Positions 55,224 to 64,000 of a stretch of DNA of 64,000 nucleotides are shown piece by piece (the stretch's first letter is position 1; every line of letters begins with the position of its first letter). The stretch lies in NCBI GenBank assembly GCA_025403435.1, contig CM046349.1, positions 24,861,854-24,925,853 of the forward strand, in the 5' to 3' direction. The position numbers and the translations under genes were made by a program. Source of the DNA: Artocarpus heterophyllus. Taxonomy: Eukaryota; Streptophyta; Magnoliopsida; Rosales; Moraceae. The notes under the pieces are model-generated. The model was given only the letters and a program-made list of their open reading frames with translations. It did not search any database and had not been told where the DNA came from.

Positions 55224-56018
55224 TGTTGCAGATATAGAGCCAAATCAAGTAGACAACCCGGCAAAAGGAAGGAAAAGGGAGAAAATCGCGTCCTCGAAGG
55301 CAGAGAGCAAGCGCCGCGGCTCTGGCGGAAGAGCGCCGCGGCGCTGGGATGAGGGCGCCTAGGCGCCATGTGGAGAGCGCCTAGGCGCCAGGACAAGAGC
55401 GCCTAGGCGCTATGTGGCAAGCGCCTAGGCGCCAAGGGCTTTAAGCCTAGGCATCGTGGGGATGGCGCCTAGGCGCCAGGTGAAGAGCGCCTAGGCGCCG
55501 CAGGGGAGCGCCGCAGCGCTCGAAACGAGCGCCGCGGCGCTGACGCGCTGTGCTGCGCGATGTGTTTTGAATCAAAGTCGAATTCAAAGGTCCCAAAAAC
55601 GGGAAACCACTAGGGTTTCCCATTAGTTGCTATTTTCTCCTCCTTTGGTTATAAATAGACACAAGGTGGCTAGGGTTGTGTGTGTGAAAACTGTGTGTGA
55701 AAATTGTGAGAGGCATAATTTTGTGAGAGGCAAAATTCTTGAGAGCTTCATCCTTGAGAGAGAAAAATTCCCATTGGGTGTTAGATAGAAGAGAGTTTTG
55801 GTAAGCACAATTTGTGAGTGTGTGAGAAACTGCTCTTGTAATCTGTAATCTCCTTCATCATAGTGGAATCTGCAAGCGGCAGAAACAGGACGTAGTCTCA
55901 AATTTGGACGAACCTGTATAAAAATTTGGTGTCTCTTTTTCTTCTTTTCTCCTATTTATTTTCTGCAATTGTTCGTTCTTGCGATCCTTGGAATTAGGAG
56001 TCGTCTAATTCCCCAACA
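55224..56018 (+). repeat. 3' LTR of element H
   Basis: 795 bp, the same length as the 5' LTR, with about six substitutions. The palindrome array is at 55310-55561. One unit reads AGCGCCGCGGCGCT here and AGCGTCGCGGCGCT in the 5' LTR, so a C to T change broke symmetry there or was restored here. Confidence 0.97.
55310..55561. repeat. Palindrome array in 3' LTR of H
   Basis: Copy of the array at 51789-52040, with the same unit order and only two differences seen. Confidence 0.93.
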
Positions 56019-56023
56019 GACAC
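56019..56023. other. Target-site duplication of element H, right copy (GACAC)
   Basis: Identical to 51698-51702. Confidence 0.95.
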
Positions 56024-56309
56024 ATGGGTGAAGTTTGGGTACGTATGATGCACCGTAACAAAGATAGCATGTGGAAGCAGTCCTATAACTAACAGGCATG
56101 TATAAAATCCGTATGCTATACTAAGAAAGAATACAAGCTCTCTCTATTTTTTTCCAGCTCCTAGGTAGTTTTTTTCCTTGTTGATTCATTAGTAACTAAA
56201 TGCAATACATACGTACTATGACAAGATAGTAATATTAGGTTTGAATTTTGTATTGGCATATTGGCTTTGTAAATTGAAAACAGAAAAGAAAAAAGGCGTT
56301 AAAAACTTA

Positions 56310-57340
56310 TGTTATAAACATTAAAAATATCAAAGTTAGGACGTGAAGATTTTATCACATGAAGAATATCAAAATCTTGAACATTTTATCCAAGAAGGAT
56401 TCAAAGATAAAGCCAATGTGTCTGAAGGATTTTCTGGGCACATTTTAAATTTCAAATTAGAATCTAAGTCTATCTTAATTTGAGGAACAAGTTTGATTTT
56501 AAAAACAATTGAAAACTTTAATTGAAGGAGGATTTTATCTCTTTTTCATAAAATCTAAGACTAGGATACGATTTTATAATTTTAAATAAAGAATATCTAA
56601 TTTACAATGAAGATCATGAGTTCCAAAGGTAAATTATATCAGTTTTCATGTTCAAGTTCAAATCTATCGCAACAAATTATATGATGGATTAAATTTTGTA
56701 TAAGTTTTTATTGCCTATAAAAGGAGAATGATTCTGAGACCTAGATCATGAGTTCCAAAGGTAAATTATATCAGTTTTCATGTTCAAGTTCAAATCTATC
56801 CCAACAAATTATATGACGGTTTAAATTTTGGATAAGTTTTTATTGCCTATAAAAGGAGGATGATTCTGAGACTTTTCTACAGAGTTTTCTAGAGGAAAAC
56901 AAGCATAAAGGCAGTGAGTTTTTGTTCAAGTATTTTCAAGAGAAAGTACATCGTTTTTCAAGAGAAGAATTCACAACTTTTGAGAGAAAATGTTCCGTGG
57001 TGTATAGAAGTCTCATGAAGTAGAGTTAAAGACAAGTGATGCTTACTAAAGAAGGCTAAAAGAAGTATATCAACATAGGAGTCAATCAGTTAGAGGGAAT
57101 CTTAAATTGAATAAGTCCAATTAGTGCTTGTAAACAGGTTTTCTTAATGGATTGTTCAATATTTGGACGTGGCCCCATGAACATTGGTTTTATAACCAAA
57201 CCATGATAAAATTTATTGCGTTTTTTAGCTTATTTTATGCATTTGGTAATTTTAATAAATTGGCCTTTAAATTAAATTTGATAATTCTCTAAAATAGATC
57301 TTTCAATTAGTATTAAAACGATTCACTAACTTTGTTTTCA
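56310..57340 (+). repeat. Probable 5' LTR of element I
   Basis: Has the make-up of a Sirevirus LTR: TATA boxes in TTGCCTATAAAAGGAG followed by a leader rich in TTTTCAAGAGAAG-like words. No partner LTR is visible. Contains a 132-bp tandem duplication. Left border estimated. Confidence 0.55.
56611..56874 (+). repeat. 132-bp tandem duplication including the TATA box
   Basis: AGATCATGAGTTCCAAAGG begins at 56611 and again at 56743, and the two units differ at only a few bases (GCAAC/CCAAC, GATGGATT/GACGGTTT, GTAT/GGAT, GAATG/GGATG). Each unit ends with CCTATAAAAGGAG and ATGATTCTGAGAC, so the core promoter is doubled. Confidence 0.9.
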
Positions 57341-57348
57341 ATGAGATT

Positions 57349-57362
57349 TTGGGATTAGATCT
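57349..57362 (+). promoter_or_regulatory. Decayed primer-binding site of element I
   Basis: TTGGGATTAGATCT matches the initiator-Met type TTGGTATCAGAGCT at 11 of 14 positions and lies just before gag. Confidence 0.5.
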
Positions 57363-57376
57363 ATGTTTTTATAGGT

Positions 57377-58980
57377 ATGGATTTACTAAGAGAAGGAGGC
57401 TCAATTACAAAACCACCACTTTAAATGGTTCAAACTATTCATACTAAAAGGCACGCATGAGAGCATTCATCAAGGCAATTGATGAAAGAGCATGGCATTG
57501 AATTCTGACGGATTAGGGATCATCTTATTGCCGTTGACAAAACTACTCTCAAGCCCGAGGAATCATGGTCTGAAGATGAGGTGGAACTTGCGAATTATAA
57601 TTCAAAAGCCCTTAATGTCCTTTTTAATGATGTAGATGTGAATCAGTACAAGCTCATCTCCACATGTGAATCTACTAAAGAGAGGTGGAATATTCATTAA
57701 ACCGCACATGAAGGAACCCCTACTACAAAGGTTTCCAAACTACAAATACTGGCAACTAGATTTGAGAATTTAAGAACGCATGATAATGAATGGATTGCTG
57801 ATTTTAAAGCTAAAGTATGTGATATTGCTAATGAGGTTGTTGCTCTTGGTGTAAGATATTCCAAATAAAAACTTATGAGGAAAACCCTAAGGCCTCTTCC
57901 TTAGAGATTTGCTTACAAGGTTACAGCCATTGAAGAAGCCAAGGTTGTAGACTCCATGAAAACTTGATGAATTGATAGGATCACTGCAAACTTTTGAAAT
58001 GAAACTGAAGAAAATGAAAAAAGAGAAAAGCATAGCCCTATAAGCTGAAGTGCATGATTCTCATGAGAAGGAGATGTTTGAAGATGAAGAGGATTTGTTA
58101 GAATCTTTTGCTACGTTGACAAAAATTTCAACAAAATTTTGAAGAAAATTAATAAGAAGAAAAAATTCAACAATTCCTCAAAAACTAAAAGTTTTCAGAA
58201 AACAAGGGCTCGTGAAAGCAATCCGATAGCATTAAAAAGGACAAAGCAATTCAATGTCAAGAATGCAAAGGTTTTTGTCATATTCAATCTAAGTGTACTA
58301 ACACACTTAAGAGGAAATCTAAAGCCATGAATTCCACTTGGATTGATGAAGAATCTAAAGGAAGTCAAGAGAATGATGAGGTCGTGAGTAATTATATGGC
58401 GTTCTGTCGTAACATAAACTCTAATAGAATACGATAAAAGCTCTATGTAGTCATATTTGGATACAAAAAATGAGAATATTAGTGATGATGATGTTACTGA
58501 AGATTCAATTGACAATGTATATAGAAATATGTACACCAAATGGGTGAAGGTGTGCAAATTAAACAAGACATTCGAAGACCAAGTGGCTGAGCTTACAAAA
58601 GAAAGAGATGAATTGAAGAAGGTGACTACTAATTATGAACTTCTTGCTATCAAAAAAGAGGAAAAATTATCTAAAACAATGTCAGATTTAGAGCACGCCA
58701 TGAAGACCTTGAAGATGCTAAACACCCAAACGACTAAACTAGATCACATATAGATTTTGGGAAAATCAAGTGGTGATCATCATGGACATGGTTACAATGG
58801 TGAATGAAGTTCAAAAACAATGTTTGTAAAAGCTTACTCACCTCCAGCTTAGATTAAAAGTAAGTCTGCATCTCCTCCTTCATCAGGTAAGTTTAAAAGG
58901 TTTGTTCCTACTTGTTACTTTTGTAATATTAAAGGCCACACTCGACCTAAATGCTTTAGATTCTTGAAATCGTTGAAGAG
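57377..58980 (+). pseudogene. Element I gag, Sirevirus type, broken
   Basis: ATG at 57377 gives MDLLREGGSITKPPL, then a stop; the next frames read RMRAFIKAIDERAWH-like sequence and later blocks. A first zinc knuckle (CQECKG.. HIQSKC) lies near 58255-58300 in a shifted frame. The 58457-58753 frame is a strongly charged coiled coil (TKWVKVCKLNKTFEDQVAEL, ...SDLEHAMKTLKMLNTQTTKLDHI). A second knuckle, CYFCNIKGHTRPKC, is at about 58911-58952. Two knuckles and a coiled coil are features of Sirevirus gag. Many stops. Confidence 0.8.
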
Positions 58981-59242
58981 TAGTATGATAAATAATTCAT
59001 TGTTTTCCCACAAACCAAAAAGGAATCTTAAATCCAAAATAGATTTAAATAAGAAATTTAGAAAAACTTGGATTAAGAAGTCTGATTTGTGTGTAAAAGA
59101 AAAATATGAATCATATGATGCTTTCAAAGATTTGTACATGAGATTAAAGACTAAAAAGCAATTGGTAGACATATTTTCTAAAGCACTTAATACTCTTAAG
59201 TTCAAATCACTTAGGAAAGTATTAGGAATTTATATTGTTTGA
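58981..59242 (+). pseudogene. Element I gag end fused by deletion to RNase H tail
   Basis: The open frame (from 58964) continues gag to WIKKSDL, then passes without a stop into MRLKTKKQLVDIFSKALNT and SLRKVLGIYIV, which match the last residues of a copia polyprotein. The joint lies between about 59085 and 59150. At least 3 kb normally found between these points is absent. Confidence 0.78.
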
Positions 59243-59298
59243 TTTGCATCTTAATTTCTTTGCATTTAATGCATACATATTGCATTAGGCACATGTGA

Positions 59299-59303
59299 TG
59301 CAT
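59299..59303. other. Expected left target-site duplication of element J (TGCAT)
   Basis: TGCAT directly precedes the TGATTC edge of J; its partner would be outside the window, so this is a prediction. Confidence 0.4.
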
Positions 59304-61825
59304 TGATTCTTGTACACGCAAGTATACATGGTCGTATTAAGTACTATAATGATGAGTGGAGCATGATAAATGGTTTCAATTAATATGTTATTGATTTTCT
59401 ATTTATTTATAGTAATATTTTACTTTCTTATTTTTTTTATTTTTTTATTTTTCAGAATTAGAAAATGTGGGGGTTTCTGATTAGCTAAATTACTTCAAAT
59501 AACTAAGCTAAGTGAATGAAAGGAAACAAGTTAAAATTAAAATGTAAGATAAATGATAATTAAAATGTGGATAAAAAGTGCAAAAATTAACTACGAAAAG
59601 AAAATTACAATAACAAATTTAATTAACAAAATTAAAATTTAAATACTAATTGCAACTAAGTAAATTTATATCAGAACTCAAGAATTTGTAAACAAAAATA
59701 GTGAAACTAGTTAAAGGTTCATTCTCTACAGTTAGACAATAATTTTGTAGTAGTTATAGAATTATTTCTAATTTTCTATTAAAATTATTAACAGTGAATA
59801 ACAAGTTTTGCTATCCCGATCTTTTCTTACTTTGTTGTTTAGCAAAATAAGCTCTTACAATTTTTTTTTATTAAATAACCTATAACAAGCTCTCTAAATT
59901 CAATCTAATGGATGGATTAAGTTGAGAAAGACAAATGGATCTAAGCAACAAGCACACAAGCTCGGTTATTCAACTTAAGTTATGTTTCACGCCACTATCA
60001 TACAAAAGCCTCCCGTAATCAAAGAAAATAATTTGTTACTATTTGTTAAAAATTTAAGACAATTACGGATCTAAATTTTCAACATAACATTAGGTCATTT
60101 CCTAGTCTCATTTAGTTGCACGCCTAAATTTAACAAGAAAATAACTATAAGCGTTAATTTTAGTTAAACATAAACAATCTCAAATTGAAAACTTAGAAAA
60201 TAACTTATCCAAACAGCTACAATATTACGTCCAAGGCTTTGAAGTCACCTTCAACCAAAAAAAAATTTTGCTAGGCATAATTGAGAATAATAACAAAAAT
60301 ATAAAACTAACAACATTTGCAACTCAAAATATTGATAGTATTTAAAAGATGGTGATGGCCTCTAAAAATTTGCCACCGATGCCTCCCTGGATTTCTCCTC
60401 CGATCTCTATTTCTCTCTATTTTTCTCTTAAAATTTTAAGTGTTTATTGACTCTTTTAATAAAAAATTGATGGAGAAAATTTTAAATAGAGTATTTGAAT
60501 GAAGATTTAAATTTTTGTGAGAAAAAATACTGTAGCAAAATAATTCGAACCATAATTCAAGTATCAAAAGTAATCAAACAAGCCCTAAGTGTTTATTGAC
60601 TCTTTTAATAAAAAATTGATGAAGCAATTGTTGGTTGGAACGGAAAGATAACTTGCATTTTATAGGTGAACCCATATGATTCTTTTCAAAATTTGGCAGA
60701 CAAAACTCGATGGACGCACTGCAATTCTGAGGGAGCAGTTGAAACCATGCAACGCACCTCGAAGAATTGTTGGAGTCGGTGAATGATTCGGCGCACGCTT
60801 CAAGAATTGAAGAATTAAAGCGAATACTTTCTCCTCCTTTTCTTTCCTCGATTGGTTGCTGCTTCAGAAACGGTTGCATTTTAAACTGAATGAAAACAAA
60901 AGTTTCATTCACTTTTTTTATTTCTTTCCCTCCGTTAGAATACAACTTTGCTGTATTGAACAATTTTTTTTTCCTTCTCTTTTCTCCGCTGGTTCCAGCT
61001 GGTGATTTTGCATTTTTTATATTTTTATCCAGTGCTTCGTCGCTCATTGGAAGGGGAATGGCTTGAATCTGGGCGTTGGAATGATGGAAATTTGACTCAT
61101 CCGATGGCTTGAAAGAAGAGATTGGGTGGAGCTGATCTGAAATGTTCGTCTAGTATGCTCTAGGGACGAACGAGATTTTGAGCGGTGGTGCACTCTCCCA
61201 CACATCACGAAGCTCTACCTGCAGCGCCCACGTGAGATGGGTCCCAACTGTAGGCAGCTCGGCTTGGCGGCATGGCTAGGGCGCGGCTCTAGACATATGG
61301 GGATGCGGCTCGGCTTGGCTCAATTTTTCTTGGCTGAAAAGTAGCTACCCTTATCTTTCAAAAATTAATTCTTTGGCCCCAAATTGGATTTTCTTGTCAA
61401 TATCTTCTTCCATTTTCGCCCCTGATTCCAATATTCACACATGTTAGCCCAGAAAAATTTATTCTTTTACAAAATAAAAATTATAAAAAACAAGTAATAT
61501 TATTAAACACACATTTAACACAAATTAAACTAAAAGCAAACTTTAAAATCAAAATAAAGATTAGAACCAAAATCAAAATCAAACTTAATTAAACTTGCTA
61601 TTAAGATATTTTCTACAAAAATAAAATAATTAATACTTAAAACATTTCTAGAAATTAGCACAATATGCAGTTAAACAATAACAACTTAAAATTAAACATA
61701 TTTATTGAAAAAGCACTAAAATACTAAAAACATGCAAAAATGCTTAATTAGAGGCTTTAAAAACAAATAAAATATGAAATGAATTGTTTCAAACTCATGT
61801 GCACGTACATTTCTACGTGTTATCA
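59304..61825 (-). repeat. 3' LTR of Athila element J
   Basis: About 2,522 bp, TGATTC... to ...TTATCA in plus coordinates, i.e. starts TGATAACACG and ends ...GAATCA on the minus strand. The inner edge sits beside the tract AAGTTTGAGAGTATT. The outer end reads, on the minus strand, ATTATAGTACTTAATACGAC and ACTTGCGTGTACA, matching the end of C's LTR (ATTGTATTACTTAATCGAC, ACTTGCGTTAGT). The 157-aa minus frame at 60574-61047 has no known domain and lies wholly inside this LTR. Confidence 0.78.
61249..61325. repeat. GC-rich repeated block in LTR of J
   Basis: AGCTCGGCTTGGCGGCATGG and GCGGCTCGGCTTGGCTC are imperfect direct copies around GGCGCGGCTC-like sequence. It is GC-rich like the arrays of C, D and H and sits at a comparable place in the LTR, but it is not a clear palindrome array. 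Confidence 0.5.
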
Positions 61826-61840
61826 AATACTCTCAAACTT
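61826..61840 (-). promoter_or_regulatory. Terminal polypurine-like tract of element J
   Basis: AAGTTTGAGAGTATT on the minus strand beside the LTR, with GAACAAGCAAAATGCT just upstream, parallel to GGACTAGCAAAAGTT in element C. Confidence 0.65.
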
Positions 61841-62153
61841 AGCATTTTGCTTGTTCTCGAGCAAAAGAAAAGCAAAACTAAAAACTGTAAAGACACAAGA
61901 ACACACAAGTGGTGAGGATGAATTTATAGGCCTCAATATTTTCACAACTTATATAGCTCAAGAAAAAACTCAAAATATAATGAACGTGTAAAATTCAATT
62001 CAAATGCCGACTCTATCTTACTTAGATCCTCTGAGTGCGTGTGTGAATGACCAATTATACTTTGCTGCCATAGCCCTGATTAGTTTATAAAAATCAGTAA
62101 TTGAAGTTAGATCTTTGAGTGAGGAAATTTGGGCTCTATAGGCTTGTCTTTCG

Positions 62154-62235
62154 TATCTTTCTCCACTAATGTAGGCAACAAAACGCTGTCTTTATATCTT
62201 TCTCCACTAATGTAGGCAACAAAATGCTTAAGGAC
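62154..62235. repeat. 41-bp tandem duplication
   Basis: TATCTTTCTCCACTAATG plus TAGGCAACAAAA(C/T)GCT occurs at 62154 and again at 62195. Confidence 0.88.
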
Positions 62236-62735
62236 CATTAAGATATTATCAAGCTTGTCATATATGGCTTGGGTAAGGGGTAGGATATTTGAATACAAGT
62301 GAGATTCAAATTACGTATAAACACATTCATCTGTTCACATACCTTCTGATGGGCACAAATAATCTCAATTTTAAAGCACCCCCAAACTTGAACTTTGCTT
62401 TCTTTTGTCATACATATTTATTCAAATTATTATTATTAGTGAATTTGTGGATATCGTAAGTTACAATGAAATAACGATATAAAACAATATATCACAATAC
62501 CACCCTTACTCCTATGTACGAGAATAGACTTCCAAATATTTTACAGAATAACCAACATGCTTATGGGTGAGGGGTTAAAAAGGACAGAGAATAAATAACG
62601 GCTAAGCTAAAATTTATGGGTGACAAAGAAAAGGGAATCATAAGGCTCAACAGGGTGACTAAGGATAAAATGTTTATCACATGGTAAGGTCAAAAAGGCT
62701 CAAACGGTCCAAAGATGGCCTAAATTATATACTTA

Positions 62736-63288
62736 GGGTCTGTTTGTTTTGTGTATCCTTTGAACATAATAGACTCAAATTTTGATTCAAGTATCAAGAA
62801 TCCTTTGGATACGTGTTTGTTTCCCCCAAAATCTGAATCCTTTGAGTATCAAGAATCCAAGTTTTCAGAGTTCTGATCCCCTCCCTCTAAACTTTTAATA
62901 CTTGGATATTTTTGCTAAAGTAAAAGCTGAAATTCTCTCTCCTATATTTGAGAGAAAAAAATAATAACTTCTTTATTTGATATCCAATTGAGATGATTTT
63001 TTTTATTTATTGTGTTTCTAGTAAAGAGATAAATAAATTAAAATCCATATTGTATATTTTTTAAGATCATTAATATTAAGATTTTATTATATTTGTTAAT
63101 AAATCAAAAAACTATTTTCACTACCTCTCCAAACAAAAATTCTAATTTTGTTTCATACTTAGATTAAAACTTAAATACACATCCAAACATCAATTCGGAT
63201 AACAGTTCAAATTATTGACTCAAATCTTAATTCAAATCATATAACTCAAATCAAATCCCTAATTCGAATCTATTTACCAAATGGAACC
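62736..63288. mobile_element. Element M: PIF/Harbinger-type MITE inside J
   Basis: 553 bp. Left end GGGTCTGTTTGTTTTG, right end reversed GGTTCCATTTGGTAAAT, flanked by TTA on both sides (62733-62735 and 63289-63291). No coding capacity. The insertion is confirmed by homology: on the minus strand the flanks join to GAAATCTTAGGCTGCAT ... AATTTAGGCC, which is continuous in element C (GAAATCCTAGGCTACAT ... GATTTAGGCC, 17571-17613). Confidence 0.82.
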
Positions 63289-63639
63289 TTAATGTTATGC
63301 AGCCTAAGATTTCACTTTGAGAGATAATAAGATAAGTTGTAGAGTTTATGAGATCTTTTAAAGGTTACTAAATTCACATAAGCATTCTCTAAGCTTGCAA
63401 ACAACTAAGTGATCATGGTTATGTGCATTTAAGTATTTTGAGAGAGCTAAGCAAAGTAGAGCCAACAAATGAATCAAGTACACACAAACACAATATTTAT
63501 CATTTTTCGGGAGCTATACACATTTTAAAACAAGTTCTATCATTAGCCTTAGACATTAACTCAAAACCCAAGTTTTAAAATAATAATAATACATTTTTTT
63601 TGAAGAAAATAAAACTTAAAAGATAGGAATTTTTTTTTG

Positions 63640-63685
63640 GTGTCATACTCCCAAACTTAAACTGAACATTGTCTTCAATGTTTAG
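63640..63685 (-). promoter_or_regulatory. Internal polypurine-like tract of element J
   Basis: The minus strand reads ATTGAAGACAATGTTCAG followed by TTTAAGTTTGGGAGTATG, parallel to 17253-17292 in C. Confidence 0.6.
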
Positions 63686-63868
63686 AAAAGAATACTAAGT
63701 GCAGGGAACTTAACTAATTGGTGGAGGTTTGCATTTTTATTTTTATTTTTATTATTTTCATTTTTATATTTATACCTTTTTTGAAAAGTATATATAAAAC
63801 AAAGATAAAAAGATAGAATGGATGGGAGTAAGAGAGATTAAATCTGTTATGGCATGCCCTTCATCCTT

Positions 63869-63893
63869 TGGGTTACCTCCCAATAAGCGCTTG
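63869..63893 (-). promoter_or_regulatory. Conserved hairpin block after pol in element J
   Basis: On the minus strand AAGCGCTT, one base, then TTGGGAGGTAACCCAA. Stem and palindrome are identical to element C (15245-15269); only the spacer base and one loop base differ. Confidence 0.72.
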
Positions 63894-63924
63894 GTTTAAT
63901 GTCCTCAGCTGACATAGACTTGCT

Positions 63925-64000
63925 TCATTTATCAAGGTAAGCTAGCTCGTCAAGTGGTACTTCCTATACATTGTGTGTCACAAAACCCTCATAGTAAGGC
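63925..64000 (-). pseudogene. Element J pol, extreme C-terminus, cut by window edge
   Basis: Minus frame from the edge: PYYEGFVTHNV, a TAG, then EVPLDELAYLDK and TGA at 63927-63925. It aligns with the end of element C pol (LKPYFGGGVNRH...), and lies the expected short distance from the hairpin block. Too short to judge whether the rest of pol is intact. Confidence 0.6.

Larger units (their letters stand above)
51703..56018 (+). mobile_element. Element H: young Ty1/copia element lacking the RT core
   Basis: 4,316 bp with two 795-bp LTRs, perfect GACAC duplication, initiator-Met primer site, one open 877-codon polyprotein and a polypurine tract. I count about six differences between the LTRs (0.75%), the lowest of any element here. 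The polyprotein has gag, protease and integrase intact, but most of the reverse transcriptase and RNase H is missing in frame. The element must rely on an enzyme from another copy if it moves at all. Confidence 0.96.
56310..59303 (+). mobile_element. Element I: Sirevirus-like Ty1/copia, internally deleted
   Basis: Plus-strand remnant: LTR-like region (about 56310-57340), decayed primer site, gag with a coiled coil and two zinc knuckles, then a jump to the last residues of RNase H ending at 59242. Protease, integrase and almost all of RT are missing. Its 3' side is cut by Athila element J at 59303/59304, so its 3' LTR, if any, lies right of the window. The left edge is approximate. Confidence 0.78.
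61841..63868 (-). other. Element J 3' untranslated region
   Basis: No gene; frames of 60-70 aa are not recognisable. Collinear with 16974-18622 of element C. Contains a 41-bp tandem duplication (62154-62235), the PIF/Harbinger-type MITE M, and an internal polypurine-like block (about 63640-63685, minus strand). Confidence 0.7.
59304..64000 (-). mobile_element. Element J: second Athila-type Ty3/gypsy element, 3' part only
   Basis: Minus-strand element entering from the right: last codons of pol (63925-64000), the conserved hairpin block, a long 3' untranslated region collinear with that of element C, terminal polypurine-like tract, and a 2.5-kb 3' LTR. Shared blocks with C include CTAGGCTACATC/TTAGGCTGCAT and ATTTAGGCCAT(T/C)TTTGGA(T/C)CGTTTGAGCC. 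It is clearly a different Athila family, with a longer LTR and considerable divergence. No third ORF was recognised between 62300 and 63840. Confidence 0.88.

Noticed and set aside
60574..61047. 157-aa minus-strand ORF in the LTR of J
   Set aside because: Lies inside an LTR, has no known motif, and begins in the GC-rich block; probably chance.

Overview
This is nuclear DNA from a flowering plant, probably a eudicot; the species cannot be told from the sequence. It is AT-rich and almost wholly made of transposable elements. I found no host gene that I can support and no RNA gene. One run of exactly 100 N (48282-48381) marks an assembly gap.

Left third (1-32535): a four-level nest of LTR retrotransposons. 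A decayed minus-strand Ty3/gypsy chromovirus (A, 27622 to about 32535) is cut in its integrase by a minus-strand Ty1/copia element (B, 19955-27621). B is cut 15 bp into its 3' LTR by a plus-strand Athila-type Ty3/gypsy element (C, from before base 1 to 19954). C is cut near the end of its 5' LTR by a minus-strand Tekay-like chromovirus (D, 769-9814, 5-bp duplication GTTAG). LTR divergence counted by eye (about 2.3% in C, about 1.1% in D) agrees with this order.

Middle (32536-51697): a 1.2-kb Mutator-like element (K), a G-rich run, AT-rich DNA with a degenerate tandem array, a 4.4-kb solo chromovirus LTR (E) with a perfect 5-bp duplication, a degenerate minus-strand copia element (F) carrying a 629-bp solo LTR (G), the N gap, and a hAT-like non-autonomous element (L).

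Right third (51698-64000): a young copia element (H) with two 795-bp LTRs and a perfect duplication, whose open polyprotein lacks the reverse transcriptase core and RNase H; a deleted Sirevirus-like copia element (I); and, inside I, the 3' part of a second Athila element (J, minus strand), which carries a PIF/Harbinger-type MITE (M).

None of the elements looks autonomous: each has stops, frameshifts, lost catalytic residues or deletions. The most unusual theme is that several unrelated elements (B, C, D, E, H, probably A) carry arrays of 14-17 bp palindromes with variable spacers in their LTRs or untranslated regions. Three distinct palindrome families are seen, and two of them are shared between Ty1/copia and Ty3/gypsy elements.
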